Below, piece after piece: positions 1 through 12,789 of a stretch of DNA of 64,000 nucleotides; within the stretch, counting starts at the first letter, position 1, and each line of letters opens with the position of its first letter. The notes beneath the pieces were generated by a model. The model did not search any database and was not told the origin of the DNA. It saw only the letters and a list, made by a program, of their open reading frames with translations. Origin of the DNA: Capsicum annuum. Lineage: Eukaryota; Streptophyta; Magnoliopsida; Solanales; Solanaceae. The translations under genes were made by a program, and so were the position numbers. The DNA is taken from the NCBI RefSeq assembly GCF_002878395.1, contig NC_061119.1, forward strand, positions 11,466,919 through 11,530,918, given 5' to 3'.

Positions 1-3000
1 TTGGGGCAGATTCACTCTGGTCGAGAGGCTACACTGGTGCTAAAGTGAAAATGGCTATTTTTGACACAGGTATACGGGCAGATCACCCTCACTTCCGCAA
101 TATTAAGGTATTTAGTTTTTTTTCTTTTTATTTATTTATTTATTTATTTGCTTGTATTAAAGAAATGCTTTATTTTAATCCATCGCTGTTTGAGCGAATG
201 CATTTACATACATTCTTTATATATGTTTAATGTACATCTTTTTGGTGCCACAGTTCTTTTCTTCATTATCTTTTTAACTGGCTTATTTTACTATTGTATT
301 CCCTTTCATACTCTTTTTGATATGCCTGACTTGAGCAGAGGATCATCTAAAACAACCTCTCTACCCTCACAAAGTAGGGGTAAGGCTGCTACACACCACC
401 CTCCCTAAGTCCAACTTGTGGGATTACACTGGGTCTGTTTCTGTAATGTTCTTCTTTGGGGGCCATCTTTTCCTTATTATCAACATAAATGGGGGTTGAC
501 TTTGGGACCCTATTACTAGCATACATGGGGTTGATACCTGAAATATTTCAGGAACGCACAAATTGGACCAATGAAGATACACTGAATGACAATCTAGGAC
601 ACGGGACGTTTGTGGCTGGTGTTATTGCTGGTCAGGATGAAGAATGTCTTGGTTTTGCTCCTGACACAGAAATATATGCTTTCCGTGTTTTCACAGATGC
701 ACAGGTAATGAATTTTTATCTTTATACTCCAACGATGTATGCAGTCTGAGACTTGATATCAATGATTTGGTGACTCTACTAGCCTGGCTTGATGATCATG
801 GGAGCTTGTTGGTGCTAATGGCTTCCCATGATTAAAAAGCAAGCCCTCTCAATATATAGTTGCTAGATGTAAAGCAGGCCTTAACTGTCTTGAGATTTCC
901 CAATAGTTGTCTGCAAGTAGAAGGTGTTGCATCAGGACGTGGATGACATATCTAGTCGCTATAAAGCATCTCACCTACTTCGGGCAAGACACCCCGGAAG
1001 TCAGACGGTGTTAGCCCATTGGGGTACTTCGAATAAACTTGGCTCATATAAGATACACCAGTGCTAAAACCCTTTTCTCAAGATATCTTCCAAAGTGTTG
1101 GGGTCCTTCCTACGGATCAGTTTTCAGTGTGAAAGAAGTTGGTTCAGCTGGACTGAGTAAAAGTTCTTATTCAGGCTCTACTCTATTGTGCTTTAGTAAT
1201 ATTGTCATAAAATGTTGTTAAAACTGAATCTATCTACAATAAAATGGTGAGAGTATACATTTGAGCCTTTACTCCTTATCCTCACATATACAAGATGACA
1301 AAGACTTTATTTGGACCTTCTTGTCCTAGATGCTTCTGAAAGTGGTAAAAAAGATGGATCGTTTTGTATTACTCACCCGAAAAGAAAAAAAGATGGATCA
1401 TGCTGTGTTAATTTTGTAAATTCCTGTCAAGGTTATGATAATTGTGTCTTCAGCTCATTGCAGGTCTCTTACACGTCTTGGTTTCTTGATGCATTCAATT
1501 ATGCAATTGCAACCAATATGGATGTGTTGAATTTGAGTATTGGCGGGCCTGATTATTTAGATCTCCCTTTTGTGGAAAAGGTGAGGTCATTGACCATTTG
1601 GGTTTTTCAGTACCCTCTGTCATAATGTTTACTGCACAGTCCATTTTGGGCATCTGAAAATGTTTTAACACACTTCCATAGTAATTTAAACACTTGGACA
1701 TTGATCAAGATTTCAAATCAGTTACTGAACATAGTTTCAAAGTCATTGAACAATTCAAATTTTAATTTTGCTGCAATATTTTCACAATCCATGGTGGCTT
1801 TTGAACAACTACAATATTTCTTCTTCTACCAATGTGATTAGTGATGTGCATGTCAAATTAAATTGTAATCTGCGCCTGTAAAATAGTATGATGCTTGGGG
1901 CGTGTATTATCTCCTGCATGAATGCATTTTTTTTGCTGCTGCATTAATCGGAATTAAGATTTTGTGCCATTATTAGTCTCAGTTTTATTAGTAATTTGGT
2001 TCCAACTGTCAGCATCTGAATGATAAGTCTCCACTGCTGCTGGACATAATAGTGCATGTGAGATTGAAGTGAATAGCCATCACTATTTAGGAGAACCAAG
2101 ATCCAATGAGAATTCGTAGTTTCTGGTCTTATTTAGTTAGCTTACATGAATTTTGATTAAAGTACAAATTCCATATGTGAATACTGCTTTGTGTTTACCT
2201 GCTTGGTCCTTCACCAGTTAGAATAGCACTTCCACTGAGCTAACACTTGCACATTTTTATTAATTGTGGAAACTGTGCCATGTTCATGAAGGTCCCAAGA
2301 ATGAGGGTAACATCGTTACTTTTGCGTGCAATTCAATAGTAGAGACTCTCAGTTGTTAGACTTGTCAGGGACAAATTTTGAATAAGCAGTAGGGATGGAA
2401 GCTTTAGTTTTGTATTGATGACATTTGACTTATTTTTAGGTTTGGGAGCTTACAGCAAACAATATTATAATGGTTTCAGCTATCGGGAATGACGGACCAC
2501 TGTATGGTACTCTAAACAATCCAGCAGATCAAAGTGATGTTATTGGTGTTGGTGGCATTGATTACAATGATCATATAGCCTCTTTTTCTTCTCGTGGCAT
2601 GAGTACCTGGGAGCTTCCTCATGGGTAACACTCTTCGTTCTTTGCTTATCTATATTATGCCTTGGGTATAGGTTTCTTTAGCATTAGTCTTCCCTGTCTT
2701 CTTGGAATTAGTTTCATCATTATATGCACGAGCAGGTATAAAGTTAGAGGTGTGAATGGATGTTCCAAGCCTCATTTATGGGGAAAAGGAAATAAAAGAA
2801 CTACATGTTCCTTGAAGATCAGATCTTGTAAAAGAGACATGCCATCTATGAGCTCTCTAAGTCCATTGTTTTGATGTTTTTTTCGCTCTAGTTCAGAGAT
2901 GGAAAACTGTTTGATGGTAAATGGCAAAATAGTTATGGATGAATATTAAAAAACAATTAGTACAGAATGCATACTCTATTCAAAATTTTCCCCTCCTAAG

Positions 3001-6000
3001 GTGAAAAAAAGGAAGAGAGGAAGATGATATGTAAATATAACAAGTACGCCTCATGCCCAAACAAGATGGGGTCAACTAATATGAATCCTTGCTGGCCATA
3101 TTCCCAACATTACATAAAGAAGAAATAGAAATGAGAAATACTGGAAGTTAGAGAGCCTAAGACCTAAAGTAAACATATTAGTATGACTGGAATATATTTC
3201 CAAACGAATTGGTGTCAGCGAATTTTCTTTTTTTGTCTTTCTTTCGCAAAATCTGCATATTTTCCGAGAGCCTCGTGCTCTTTTAGCACCTTCTCTCACT
3301 ATGGTTTTAACCTATGGGCTAGTGCATCTTTAGGTCAACGCAGGACATGATCAAATCATCTCAAGAGACCTCTCATTTTATCGTCAATATGTGCTACTTG
3401 CACCTTGTAGGGAAGATATGGAAATATGAAAGAGAAAACACAGCTCTTTTTGCTTTTCCTACTTAGAGAAATAATTTATGCTTGTCCGGCCAATTCATAG
3501 ACTTGTAACCACGGAATTGTCCTTGACAGTTATGGTCGTGTGAAGCCTGATATTGTTGCATACGGGCGTGAGATAATGGGATCCAAAATTAGCACAGGTT
3601 GTAAAAGCTTATCTGGCACCAGTGTGGCGAGTCCTGTGGTTGCTGGTATAGTATGCCTTCTTGTTAGTGTAATTCCTGAAAACAAGCGGAAGGACATACT
3701 GAATCCAGCTAGTGTCAAACAAGCACTGGTTGAGGGGGCTGCAAAGCTTCCTGGTCCCAACATATACGAGCAAGGTGCAGGCAGGGTTAATTTGTGAGTT
3801 CTTTATCTATGCTTGTAGTTTGAACCCCAAATTGCACATTGATGTTCTTCTCAACATATAACTTGAATGACAGGTTAGAGTCCTTTGAAATTTTGATGAG
3901 CTATGAACCTCGAGCAAGCGTTTTCCCAGGTCTTCTTGATTACAATGATTGCCCATACTCTTGGCCATTTTGCCGTCAACCACTTTATGCTGGTGCCATG
4001 CCAGTCATATTTAACGCCACTATTCTGAATGGAATGGCTGTAATTGGTTATGTTGAAAGTCCACCTACATGGCATCCTTCTGGTGAGGAAGGCAACCTTC
4101 TCAGTGTCCATTTTACTTATTCAGATGTCATTTGGCCCTGGACTGGTTATCTTGCATTGCATATGCAAATCAAAGAAGAAGGGGCTCAGTTTTCTGGGGT
4201 AATTGAGGGTAACGTAACTGTCAAGATCTACAGCCCACCCGCTCCAGGTGAGAAGAGCCGTCGAAGTAGTACCTGTGTCCTTCAATTGAAATTGAAAGTG
4301 ATTCCTACTCCCCCAAGATCTGTGCGGATATTGTGGGATCAATTTCACAGTATCAAGTATCCACCTGGTTATATTCCAAGGGACTCCTTAGATGTTCGAA
4401 ATGACATTCTTGATTGGCATGGGGATCATCTGCACACAAATTTCCACATAATGTTTGATACGCTAAGAGATGCCGGATACTATATTGAGACTCTTGGCTC
4501 TCCTCTTACATGCTTTGATGCTCGCCACTATGGTACACTTCTTCTGGTGGATCTTGAGGATGAGTACTTCCCTGAAGAGATCAAGAAATTGAGAGATGAT
4601 GTCATTAATACAGCTCTAAGTGTGGTTGTATTTGCCGACTGGTACAATGTGGACACAATGGTAAAGATGAGGTTTTTTGATGACAATACACGTAGCTGGT
4701 GGACCCCGGTTACTGGAGGTTCCAATGTTCCTGCCTTAAATGATCTTTTGGCTTCTTTTGGAATTGCATTTGGGAATAAAATTCTGAATGGCGATTTTGT
4801 CCTCAATGGTGAACAGAGTCGGTATGCATCTGGGACTGATATTCTGAAGTTCCCAAGAGGTGGATACTTGCACAGCTTCCCCTTTATGGATAGCTCAGAG
4901 AGCGGGGCCACTCAAAATATCCTTTTATCTGGCATGACCAAGGTGAGTTGAAGGCTGTTCAGAGTTTTTTGTTACCACCTACTGTACCTCTTTTATTTCA
5001 TAAACACAAGAATCTTTACTAAAAACAGTGTGTTGACTTTTGAGCCTTCCTCTTTTTGCTTATTCCAGAACACCGAGCAACTCCATGAGGCTCTAGTAGT
5101 TGAAAGAAATTGGAGATATAATGATCTAATCTAGTGCAGTCTGTTTATCTCTCTAATGAAATACGGAAAAGAGTATTCTCTGTAGTGAGATGGCCGTTCT
5201 TCTAATCAACTACTATTTTTTTTTTTATAATGAGCTTCCTAAATTAAAAGATGGAACTCCATGAAGTTGCCCTTTTTCCATTTTTTTCATGGTTTATCTA
5301 AAAATCCTCTGCTTAAAAATGAAGATGGAGTTTCCTGTGTGTAGATATGCTACTGTTTTGGGGGAATGTGAGAGGGGAGGACGGCGTTACTAAGGAATGT
5401 TCTCACTTTTCGATATCTTTGACGAATAAAATTGTTTGGTATCACATTCTTAGGTTGCACAAAGTGATACTGGAAGATTAGTTCATTTTACTCCATTGAG
5501 AACCCTTATGCTAATGACACTTCGCGTTTCTCAGTATTATTTATGTGGTGGTTGACCTGCTAATCTGACTTGCAATTTATTTTTGATGAATGCAGACAGA
5601 TACTCCTATTCTTGGTCTTTTGGAGGTTGGTGGTGGTCGAATTGCAGTATACGGGGACTCTAACTGCTTGGACAGCAGCCATATGGTTACCAATTGTTAT
5701 GGACTATTGAAGAAAATGCTAGATTTTACAAGTAGGAATATAAAGGATCCTATGCTTTTCTCAGATTCAGTTAGACAGGAGAAACCATTATATGCTGATA
5801 CGAATCAGCTACCATCTCGTAGAACGGATGTGAATTTCTCTACTTATTCCAGCGTTGTTGGGAAGGAGTTGACATGTGGACGCGACTCCAGGTTTGAAGT
5901 GTGGGGAACAAAGGGTTACAATTTACAGGTCAGAGGAAGGAACCGTAAGCTACCTGGCTATCATGTCATCGACTTGGGTAGAGGTTTAAATTCTACAATA

Positions 6001-6963
6001 GACACACCTGTTTCAGTAACATCTAACATAACTCGCAAGGATGTCGACTCTTCTGGAAACAATTACTGGAGCTTCTTTTACAGAGATGATGTAAGTAACT
6101 TTTAGTATCATTTGTTTCTAAAACTTGATTCATTGACATTTGTCCTTGCAAACTACTTCAAAAACTTTTGATCTTTTTTCCTTCAAATAAATATTTGTCT
6201 ATCAAATTGGTTTGTTTTTTCTACTTCAACTTGAAATAGAGAATTTGAAGTTTGAAAAAACTAACATCTCTATTTCAAGTTTCCACTCACAAGACCAATT
6301 TTTTTCCATGTGAAATTCGTTTCACTTAAAATAGAGTGTCATCTTTTTTCAAATTTCAAGCAAATCATGTCCAAACATAGTCGGAGTATATCTACACAGA
6401 GCACAGTAGACATATTTTAACTTTCGCAGTGAAGTTCAATTGGAAAAATTTGAAGTTTCGTGAGAAAAGAATTATTTCTCAAACAAGTTCAGTACGTCAA
6501 CTGCTTTAAGTTTATCTGGTCAGTGCTTCATCTTCTTATCGGATAGCCACTTGGTTTCTTGGGACTATCTTCACCGGTATTTCATATACTATAAAGTTCA
6601 ATATGTCCAAGTAGTGAAAATAATTTATGGCCAAACGGAAATAATTTTTCAAATAATCGTAATATTTCTTCAGTTTATACTCTCTTTTTTCAAATGTCTC
6701 ATTTTACTTGGTTGCAGATTGACATGCCCGTGCTTGTGGCTACTCACTGGTTCGTGCCTGTAAGTGTTGCCATCACAGGTTAGTGTGTGTACGTACATTT
6801 GTGTACACGACTGTCGTACAAATCCGAAAGCTTATCTTGTTCACTCATCTTTCTTACAAACTTATCGCTATTACTGTTAGGTCTACTGATCTTATTCTGG
6901 CGCATGCAAAAACGTCGTCGGAGAAGGAGAGGTTCTGGTTCGGGTCGATTTTCTAATTTATAG
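1..6963 (+). CDS. S1P: Site-1 protease (subtilase SBT6.1/S1P), 3' part, 9 exons
   Basis: Membrane-anchored subtilisin-like serine protease of the Golgi. The family cleaves membrane-tethered bZIP factors and some secreted precursors (family knowledge). Exons read from the sequence: 3-107, 552-704, 1464-1580, 2440-2624, 3530-3793, 3874-4942, 5596-6090, 6718-6778, 6881-6963, all with GT/AG borders and consistent phase. They give about 843 residues, so roughly 195 N-terminal residues (signal peptide, prodomain) lie left of the window, judged from the usual length near 1,040. Catalytic residues in fragment numbering: Asp21 in [11 protein letters not shown], His52 in GHGTFVAG, oxyanion Asn142 in SAIGNDGP, Ser218 in GTSVASP. 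The C terminus is one hydrophobic membrane span followed by a basic tail ([14 protein letters not shown]), typical of S1P and not of secreted SBT1-5 subtilases. No frameshift or stop is seen. Introns hold SINE fragments. Identity is near certain. Confidence 0.96.
357..450 (+). repeat. TS-type SINE 3' fragment in S1P intron
   Basis: Matches the 3' part of the Solanaceae TS SINE: AAAGTAGGGGTAAGGCTGC, then a run ending in CTTGTGGGATTACACTGGGT. The usual TTG tail is degraded. The intron 108-551 otherwise holds T-rich sequence only. Confidence 0.7.
705..3529 (+). other. S1P introns 705-1463, 1581-2439 and 2625-3529 with repeat debris
   Basis: These introns carry no coding signal beyond chance ORFs. 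In the third, 3044-3110 contains the phrase CCAAACAAGATGGGGTCAAC followed by TATGAATCC, the diverged consensus of a widespread plant SINE-like repeat. A related diverged phrase (GTTGGATCGGTATGAATCC) occurs near 43602 in the receptor-kinase gene. I see no complete element ends here. Confidence 0.4.
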
Positions 6964-7558
6964 CCCTATTCTTGACTTGGTATTATGTTTTTTAGTTTTT
7001 ACTATACTCATGTAGGTTTGTTTTATGTAATATTATTTAAAAAAAAAGAAGTGTACCTAGATAAAGGTGAGTTTTGTATTACTAGTTTAGTTAGTTTTTA
7101 ACAGTTTTTATCCTGATTAGATTGATTTTTCTAGATGGAGAAAAATCAGAGTTTTTAGTCATTCTCTAATAGAAGATGAAATGAACTCTATTTCTCTTGG
7201 TGAGGGAGTTATGATTAACTGGTTTGCCTGATAAATCTTTCTGTTCAGTTCAGTGAATTTTTCTTTTTTAATTTTTTTTTTTGGGTAAACAAACTACTTT
7301 CTCCTAACTCCTGCTACTAAACTCCTGCTGGGTAGAAATTAAGCCTCTGAAGATATCCAACCAGTTATAGGCATGCGACTGGGTCGACAGTGGATCTCTT
7401 GAACAATCAATCGTGTGATAGCCTGTGGTGTCTATGATTTTGGATAGATAAGTTTAGAATAGTACCTTGTGGGTGTCTTATTTCCTTTATTATCTAGCAG
7501 TGTGTTATCCCATCTTTGTTGTGTGCTTTGATGTTATTTGTTTGGTATACTGTTATTT
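6964..7558. other. S1P 3' flank
   Basis: T-rich and A-rich sequence after the S1P stop codon, with an A-run at 7038-7048. It probably holds the 3' UTR and polyadenylation region. No ORF or repeat end is recognised. Confidence 0.4.
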
Positions 7559-7690
7559 GTCCCGAGCCGGGGGTCTACGGAAACAGCCTCTCTACTTCAT
7601 CCGAGGTAGTGGTATGGAATGCGTACCACTTTACCCTCTCCTCTCCGGACCTCACTTCGTGTGAATACACTCAGTATGTTGTTGTTGTGA
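7559..7690 (+). repeat. TS-type SINE 3' region
   Basis: Begins at CCCGAGCCGGGGGTCTACGG, continues through AACAGCCTCTCTAC and a GAGGTAGTGG box, and ends in TATGTTGTTGTTGTG, the TTG-repeat tail that defines the family. It lies just before the LINE remnant. Confidence 0.75.
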
Positions 7691-8876
7691 TAGCCTGTGG
7701 TGGTCTGCTTGTCTTCTGGAGAACACCTTTGTTCCTCTCATTCCAAATGTAGTACATAGCAGCTGCCATGGTCATCCTATAAATTGTAGCCCCTTTGCTT
7801 CTGCTGGTGCAGTGTCTTACACAACCATACAATTCCTTTGTATAACCTGCCACTCCACTAATTGACTCCAGATCTTCTTGGTTGTGTGACATTGGAAGAA
7901 AAGGTGTTGTGTTGTTTCATCATACTGTACTGGTTGCATAGAGGACAGCCTATGGTGTTCACAATACTCCATCTTTTCAATTTATCCTTGGTTGCCAATC
8001 TTCCCGGAATCGCCAGTCAGAGTATAAATGTCCTTTTAGGACACCCCTTGTTGCATACTAATTTCCTCCACACAACAATGCCTCTAGTAACAGTGTATAC
8101 ACCTTCCTGATAGAGAAAGATTCAGCATGTTGAAATGCATCCACACTTAAACCAGCCCTTATCAGATAGCACTTAGCTTTGATAATCTTCTATATAGCCC
8201 ATGAGGCATTTTACTAGTCTCATTCTTGGACCATTCGTTTGTACAGTATCATATATGAAGATATTATCGATATTTATGGTTTTAATATAACCTATTTTAC
8301 ATATTTTTCTTTCTACAATTGTACTAGTAGAGTCAGATACGGTATCAACATGTTATCCTTTTGTCTGATTCGCCTCTCCGCTTTCTTGATTTTTTTTTCC
8401 CTTTTTAAGCTAAAGTCTCTTGCATTCATTACAACTAGAAGTGTTCTGGACAAAAGCAGTTCGGAAGCTGAGTTTTCCTGAGAACTGTGTATATTACAGC
8501 TGTATTAGGTGTCGATAGATAAAGCTCTGTCGATAACTGAGTTGCCGTGAAAGCTCTGTACGTTACAGCTGTCGAATCTGGTCGTCCAAGCATGGATCCT
8601 ATGTAGCATTTTTTCTATGAGGAGTTCACATTGAAGATAGTGAATCTTTTGGTGCTTATGGTACACTCCCACGTACCTAAAAGGTAACTCACCTTTGGGA
8701 TAGCCCAACACTGTCATGATCTCATCTTAGTCCAAGCATGGATCCTATGTAGCATTTTTTCTATGAGGAGTTCACATTGAAGATAGTGAATCTTTTGGTG
8801 CTTATGGTACACTCCCACGTACCTAAAAGGTAACTCACCTTTGGGATAGCCCAACACTGTCATGATCTCATCTTAA
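7680..8876 (-). pseudogene. LINE (non-LTR retrotransposon) RT/zf-RVT remnant
   Basis: Reading the minus strand from 8876 down gives decayed pieces of a plant LINE ORF2 in the expected order. First is a segment with GYPKGELPFRYVGV and QCELLIEKMLHRIHAW, the conserved block after the RT palm. Next comes an IIKAKCYLIRAGLSV...FQHAESFSIRKVYT stretch, then a zf-RVT-like segment (WRKLVCNKGCPKRTFIL, LATKDKLKRWSIVNTIGCPLC). Last is AAAMYYIWNERNKGVLQ. Stops and frame changes interrupt it, about 8230-8500 does not fit the LINE, and the RT block is tandemly duplicated. No endonuclease domain, poly-A tail or target duplication was found. It is dead. Confidence 0.82.
8585..8875. repeat. 146-bp perfect tandem duplication
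   Basis: 8585-8730 is repeated head-to-tail at 8731-8875 with no mismatch seen by eye; the second copy differs only at its last base. It duplicates the LINE RT block. The near-identity shows the duplication is much younger than the decay of the LINE, or is an assembly artefact. Confidence 0.93.
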
Positions 8877-9179
8877 ACCACTCTGCCCACTCCAAAATAA
8901 ATGGCCCTTCTATGAGTATTTGTTTGGACTCTTCAAAAATGTCAACAGGTGCGTGTTTGATTCTCCAAAAGCGACATTGAAAGGAAGAGTCCGTGCAAAT
9001 TAGCTTATATACTGGTTGTGATCTCTGTCTCTGATCTTTGTTTCGATTATTGTATTATGTGTTGTTGCTATTGTTCCTCTTCTTCGTTATGTTCAACGAG
9101 AATGCTTTACGACTGCATTTTTCTTTCCTTGATTTTATCATGCTTTTGTTGAGTTGAGCTGAGTGTCTAGCGGAAAATG

Positions 9180-9272
9180 TCTATCTTCACAAGGTAGGGG
9201 TAAGGCTGCGTACATCCCACCCTTCTTAGATCCTACTTGCGGGATTATGCTGGGTATGTTGTTGTGGATTAC
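9180..9272 (+). repeat. TS-type SINE 3' fragment
   Basis: CACAAGGTAGGGGTAAGGCT, then CTACTTGCGGGATTATGCTG and a TATGTTGTTGTGG tail. Only the 3' half is present. Confidence 0.75.
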
Positions 9273-10336
9273 GCCAATCACATTTAAGAGATTTTACAAT
9301 AAAAGAATGTCAAACTCAAAGGAAGAACAGAGCAATTAGTGTATATTAGCAACTTTAAGAAAACTAAGGACTGACAAACTTTCATCTAATTTTTGAAATA
9401 ACTATATACATATTCATAATGTAAAACTATTTTCACTGAGAAGTATTTGATGTTAGAAAGAGCAGATTAAATGTCCACAAACAACAACTCGAAGATGGTT
9501 TTCGTTAGTGAAAGTGGAGATAGTAATTTCAGTGACGAATTGCTTAGGTCTTGAAGACTTGGAGACAATCATATAGTAATTTTGAAATAATTAGATAGAT
9601 CTCAACCAATAATGGTTTTCATTAGATTACATTAAATAAATTTTTCTCATTACTCTCTATTCCTACTCTTTGCTAAATTACAAATAATCTCTTATTATGC
9701 AATTTTCGGATACATAATTAACATTCGGATGTATAATTTTGAAGTTGAGATACATAATTTTGAGCTAAAGAATGTATAGTTAATTACTTCAGTTTTACTC
9801 GAATACATAATTAACATTCGGATACATAAATCTGAAGTTGAAATACATAATTTGATTACTGAAATACATTCGAAAACTATTTGATTGAGATACATAATAC
9901 ATTAACTAGACCAAAGGAAGATACATAATTAAAATTAAGTATTTAAAAATTTATGAATTTATCCAACTATTTTTGAAAAAAAAAAAAGGATTTAAGTAAC
10001 TGATACAAAGGATAGAGTTTTTATGTCGTTTAATAAAGATAATTTATTGTGTTCTTTAATTTTCGTATTTTAAAAAGTAAGTCCAAAAAAGCATAAACAT
10101 CTAAAACTGACCATGCAATTTGTATGAGTCGAGTACCTTTTAAAAACTACTTCTATACCTGGATAAAAATCTGATCACACTCTAACTCACCCCTACAATT
10201 TCACATGTAATTTGCAAAGGAAAACAAGCGAAAGTGGGACCTAAATTATGTAAACATTTGGGAGCATGGTCTTAAAAAGTGACAAATGGCCTATTCATAT
10301 GCTGCCAATTTGCTTATAAGGAAGCTTTTTCATCTT
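9273..10336. repeat. AT-rich spacer with ACATAATT-type short repeats
   Basis: No gene seen. Between about 9700 and 9905 a motif reading ATACATAATTAACATTCGGA recurs about 94 bp apart (near 9711 and 9803), with further partial copies of GAAATACATAATTT. The rest is AT-rich and without clear structure. Confidence 0.5.
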
Positions 10337-10344
10337 TTTTTAAT

Positions 10345-10637
10345 GGCAAAAGCCTCATTTCCACCCCATACTATACAAGAAAAGTCTAAGCCACATCTAA
10401 ACTATATAAGTGACCTATTACACACCTTAACTATGAAAAAGTGATACTTTTTACTGACGTGGTGCTGATGTAACAGCGCGTGTAAAACACTACACCACAT
10501 GCAAGTGGTGGTAGCCTGACAGGGTGTAAATAGTTTCACTTTTTTATAGTTTAGGTGTGTAATAGGTCACTAGTATAATTTAGGTGTGGCTTCGACTTTT
10601 CGGGTATAGTTTGGGGTGGAAACGATACATTTTTCCC
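10345..10637. mobile_element. Mutator-like MITE with long terminal inverted repeats
   Basis: The left end (TTTCCACCCCATACTATAC, then AAGCCACATCTAAACTATAT and GACCTATTACACACC) is matched by the reverse complement of the right end (TTTCCACCCCAAACTATACC, AAGCCACACCTAAATTATAC, GACCTATTACACACC) for more than 100 bp. Flanking copies of TTTTTAAT at 10337-10344 and 10638-10645 form an 8-bp target duplication, or 9 bp with one mismatch. Long TIRs fit a Mutator-like MITE; 8 bp could also fit hAT. Confidence 0.85.
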
Positions 10638-10712
10638 TTTTTAATTCTCTATAGATATGAAAAGATCCATGATTTCAACCTAACTTTTTAATAAAGCTAA
10701 TTGACCTCAATT

Positions 10713-11759
10713 TAGGGGTGTGCAAAAATCGAACCGATCAATAAATCGAACTAATAAAAATATTATTGGCTTATTGGTATTGGGTTATTGGATTAACGAT
10801 TTTTTATTGGCTTTATAAATAAATTTATTGGGTAAACAGTTCGGTTTTGGCAATAAGGATACACTAAGTTATTGTTTTATTCCTATTTGTGTTATATATA
10901 TAAATATTTATATTACTAATATATATTAGATAAGATAGTCAGGTGGGGATGCCCACTTTATGTCTTGTAATAGTTAAATCAGTGTCAGAGTGCTTCCTTT
11001 ATTACTACTTTCCAAAAGAAAGAAAAACTGTTGAAGTATACGTCTAAATAAGTCTGGAAGAAAAACTAATAATGCATGTGACGATGGGGCCCAATGAGTA
11101 CCCGGCTTGCATTATTAAGATTCTTTCTTTATCTTTTATTTTTAGTGTCGGCCACATATGTCTGGGCCACGTAGTAATCTTTATGACCACTACTTTATCT
11201 AGTTTTTGCCTATAAAAGGCGTAAATTTTGTAGAAGGAAGACAGAGTGAGAAAAATCAACAAACCTCAAAACATACCTGAAATGTGTAAACTCTTCCTTC
11301 CAACAAACCTATCTAAGTTAGTCTTTTTTGTATAAACTCAATATTAAGTGTGTTTGAATAAAAGCTCCAAGTTTTCTATTCCATCTTAAGGGGGTTCCCG
11401 AAAGGGAAACCTCTCTCCTAGTTACTTCATGTAAGTTCTTATTTACATATTTTTCCCCACCAAAAATATTTATATTTATATTCTTATGTCCATGTTTAAA
11501 GTTTTTTAACATGTTTTTTGTACATCATGTAAATTAAATTTTCGGTAAAATTATTACCCTTAGTATATGGTTAGCCTCTTAATTTCTTAATAACAACGAT
11601 GGATTAACCTGTAAATTCCTAGGAATTCTGGCCTTGATAGTCCGACAGATCTGCAAAATAGACAAAGGACGAGTGTTAGCTGCCAGACTAAAGTTTTCGG
11701 GGTGTGGTTAAAGAAGTGAGATGTTAGGAACATAGATTAAGAGGAAGAGATGAACTGGG

Positions 11760-11790
<31 letters not shown>

Positions 11791-12480
11791 GGTTCTCTAT
11801 TTGGTTCTGATTCTATTTTTATCTTTAGAGTATTTTCTATACAATTTACACAGGCTTCCAAATAACATTTTCTACACTTAACTCTATTTTCTTTGCTTGG
11901 GTACCAACTACATATACAACATCTATTACTGTGTAGACCTTTATGTTTTTGAAATTCATGTACACATTCTTAAGTGACATTCATTAAATTATTAATTACT
12001 AGGTTATTTAAATCTAAATCATCTAAATCATCTGTTTCTCACACACACATACACACAGTACTTATTCACAATTCAAAGATTCACAAAGTATTAACCTATT
12101 CAGGGCAATAAAGACACAATACAAAGTTCGGGTATTGGAAAGCTTGAAGCATTTAGTAGCTTCCAATAATTAGGATTTTCAATTTTTTTCCGAAATAACA
12201 TTCAGTTCAAGTTTGAAGATTCTTGTAAACTAAAACGCATTGCGTATGATTTTGGCAGCAACTAAGATTTTGTTTTTTTATTTTAGTTGTTACTATTTTT
12301 ATTTTATGAGTATTTTCTTATTGGTTAAATCGAAAATCGAACCGTTAAGCACCAAAAACTGATAAATCGAAAACCGATAAGAAAATATCTTATTGATTGG
12401 TTATTGGTTTTGCATATTTAAAAATTGATAAACCGAACCAATAACACATAAAACCGAATCGAACCGAACGCACACCCCTA
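10713..12480. mobile_element. hAT-like non-autonomous element
   Basis: Terminal repeats TAGGGGTGTGC at the left and its complement GCACACCCCTA at the right, followed inward by ATCGAACCGA-type runs on both sides. The 8-bp flanks are CCTCAATT (10705-10712) and CCTCAATC (12481-12488), one mismatch. An 8-bp duplication and CAGGGGTG-like ends are hAT hallmarks. No transposase is encoded; the centre (about 10900-12300) looks like a separate insertion. Confidence 0.82.
11031..11720 (+). promoter_or_regulatory. Promoter-like or LTR-like insert inside the hAT element
   Basis: About 180 bp of moderately GC-rich sequence with ACGT-core motifs (GGGCCACGTAG) precedes a good TATA box, TATAAAAGGC at 11211-11220. 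A leader-like stretch follows and then ordinary AT-rich DNA. The layout resembles a retroelement LTR or a pararetrovirus-type promoter region, but I find no primer-binding site, coding domain or second copy. Origin unresolved. Confidence 0.35.
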
Positions 12481-12667
12481 CCTCAATCTAACTCCTGGTC
12501 ACATCAGCATTTAATAAACAACAGCTTAGAAGAATAGAACATTCCAGAAGCCATTTTTCTTAAATACAGCAACACACCACAGTTCCAAACAAGTTGAAAT
12601 CAACTATATGAATCCACACGTTGCCAAGCTCATTTCGTTTTCATTTATCTTGAATACAACGTTAAAT

Positions 12668-12738
12668 AACAACTACCTCCCAAGTCCCAAGGTAGGAATA
12701 AAGGTTGCGTACAGTCGACCCTAGTATGTTGTTGGCCT
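12668..12738 (+). repeat. TS-type SINE fragment
   Basis: Short fragment: CCCAAGGTAGGAATAAAGGT, TGCGTACAGTCGACC, then TATGTTGTTGG. The middle of the usual 3' region is deleted. Confidence 0.6.
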
Positions 12739-12789
12739 TAAATATCAAGTCTATAAGGCCGCTTTGCTATAAAGAAGGTAGGGATGAGA

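Noticed and set aside
4528..4911. 127-codon minus-strand ORF
   Set aside because: Antisense shadow of the large S1P exon.
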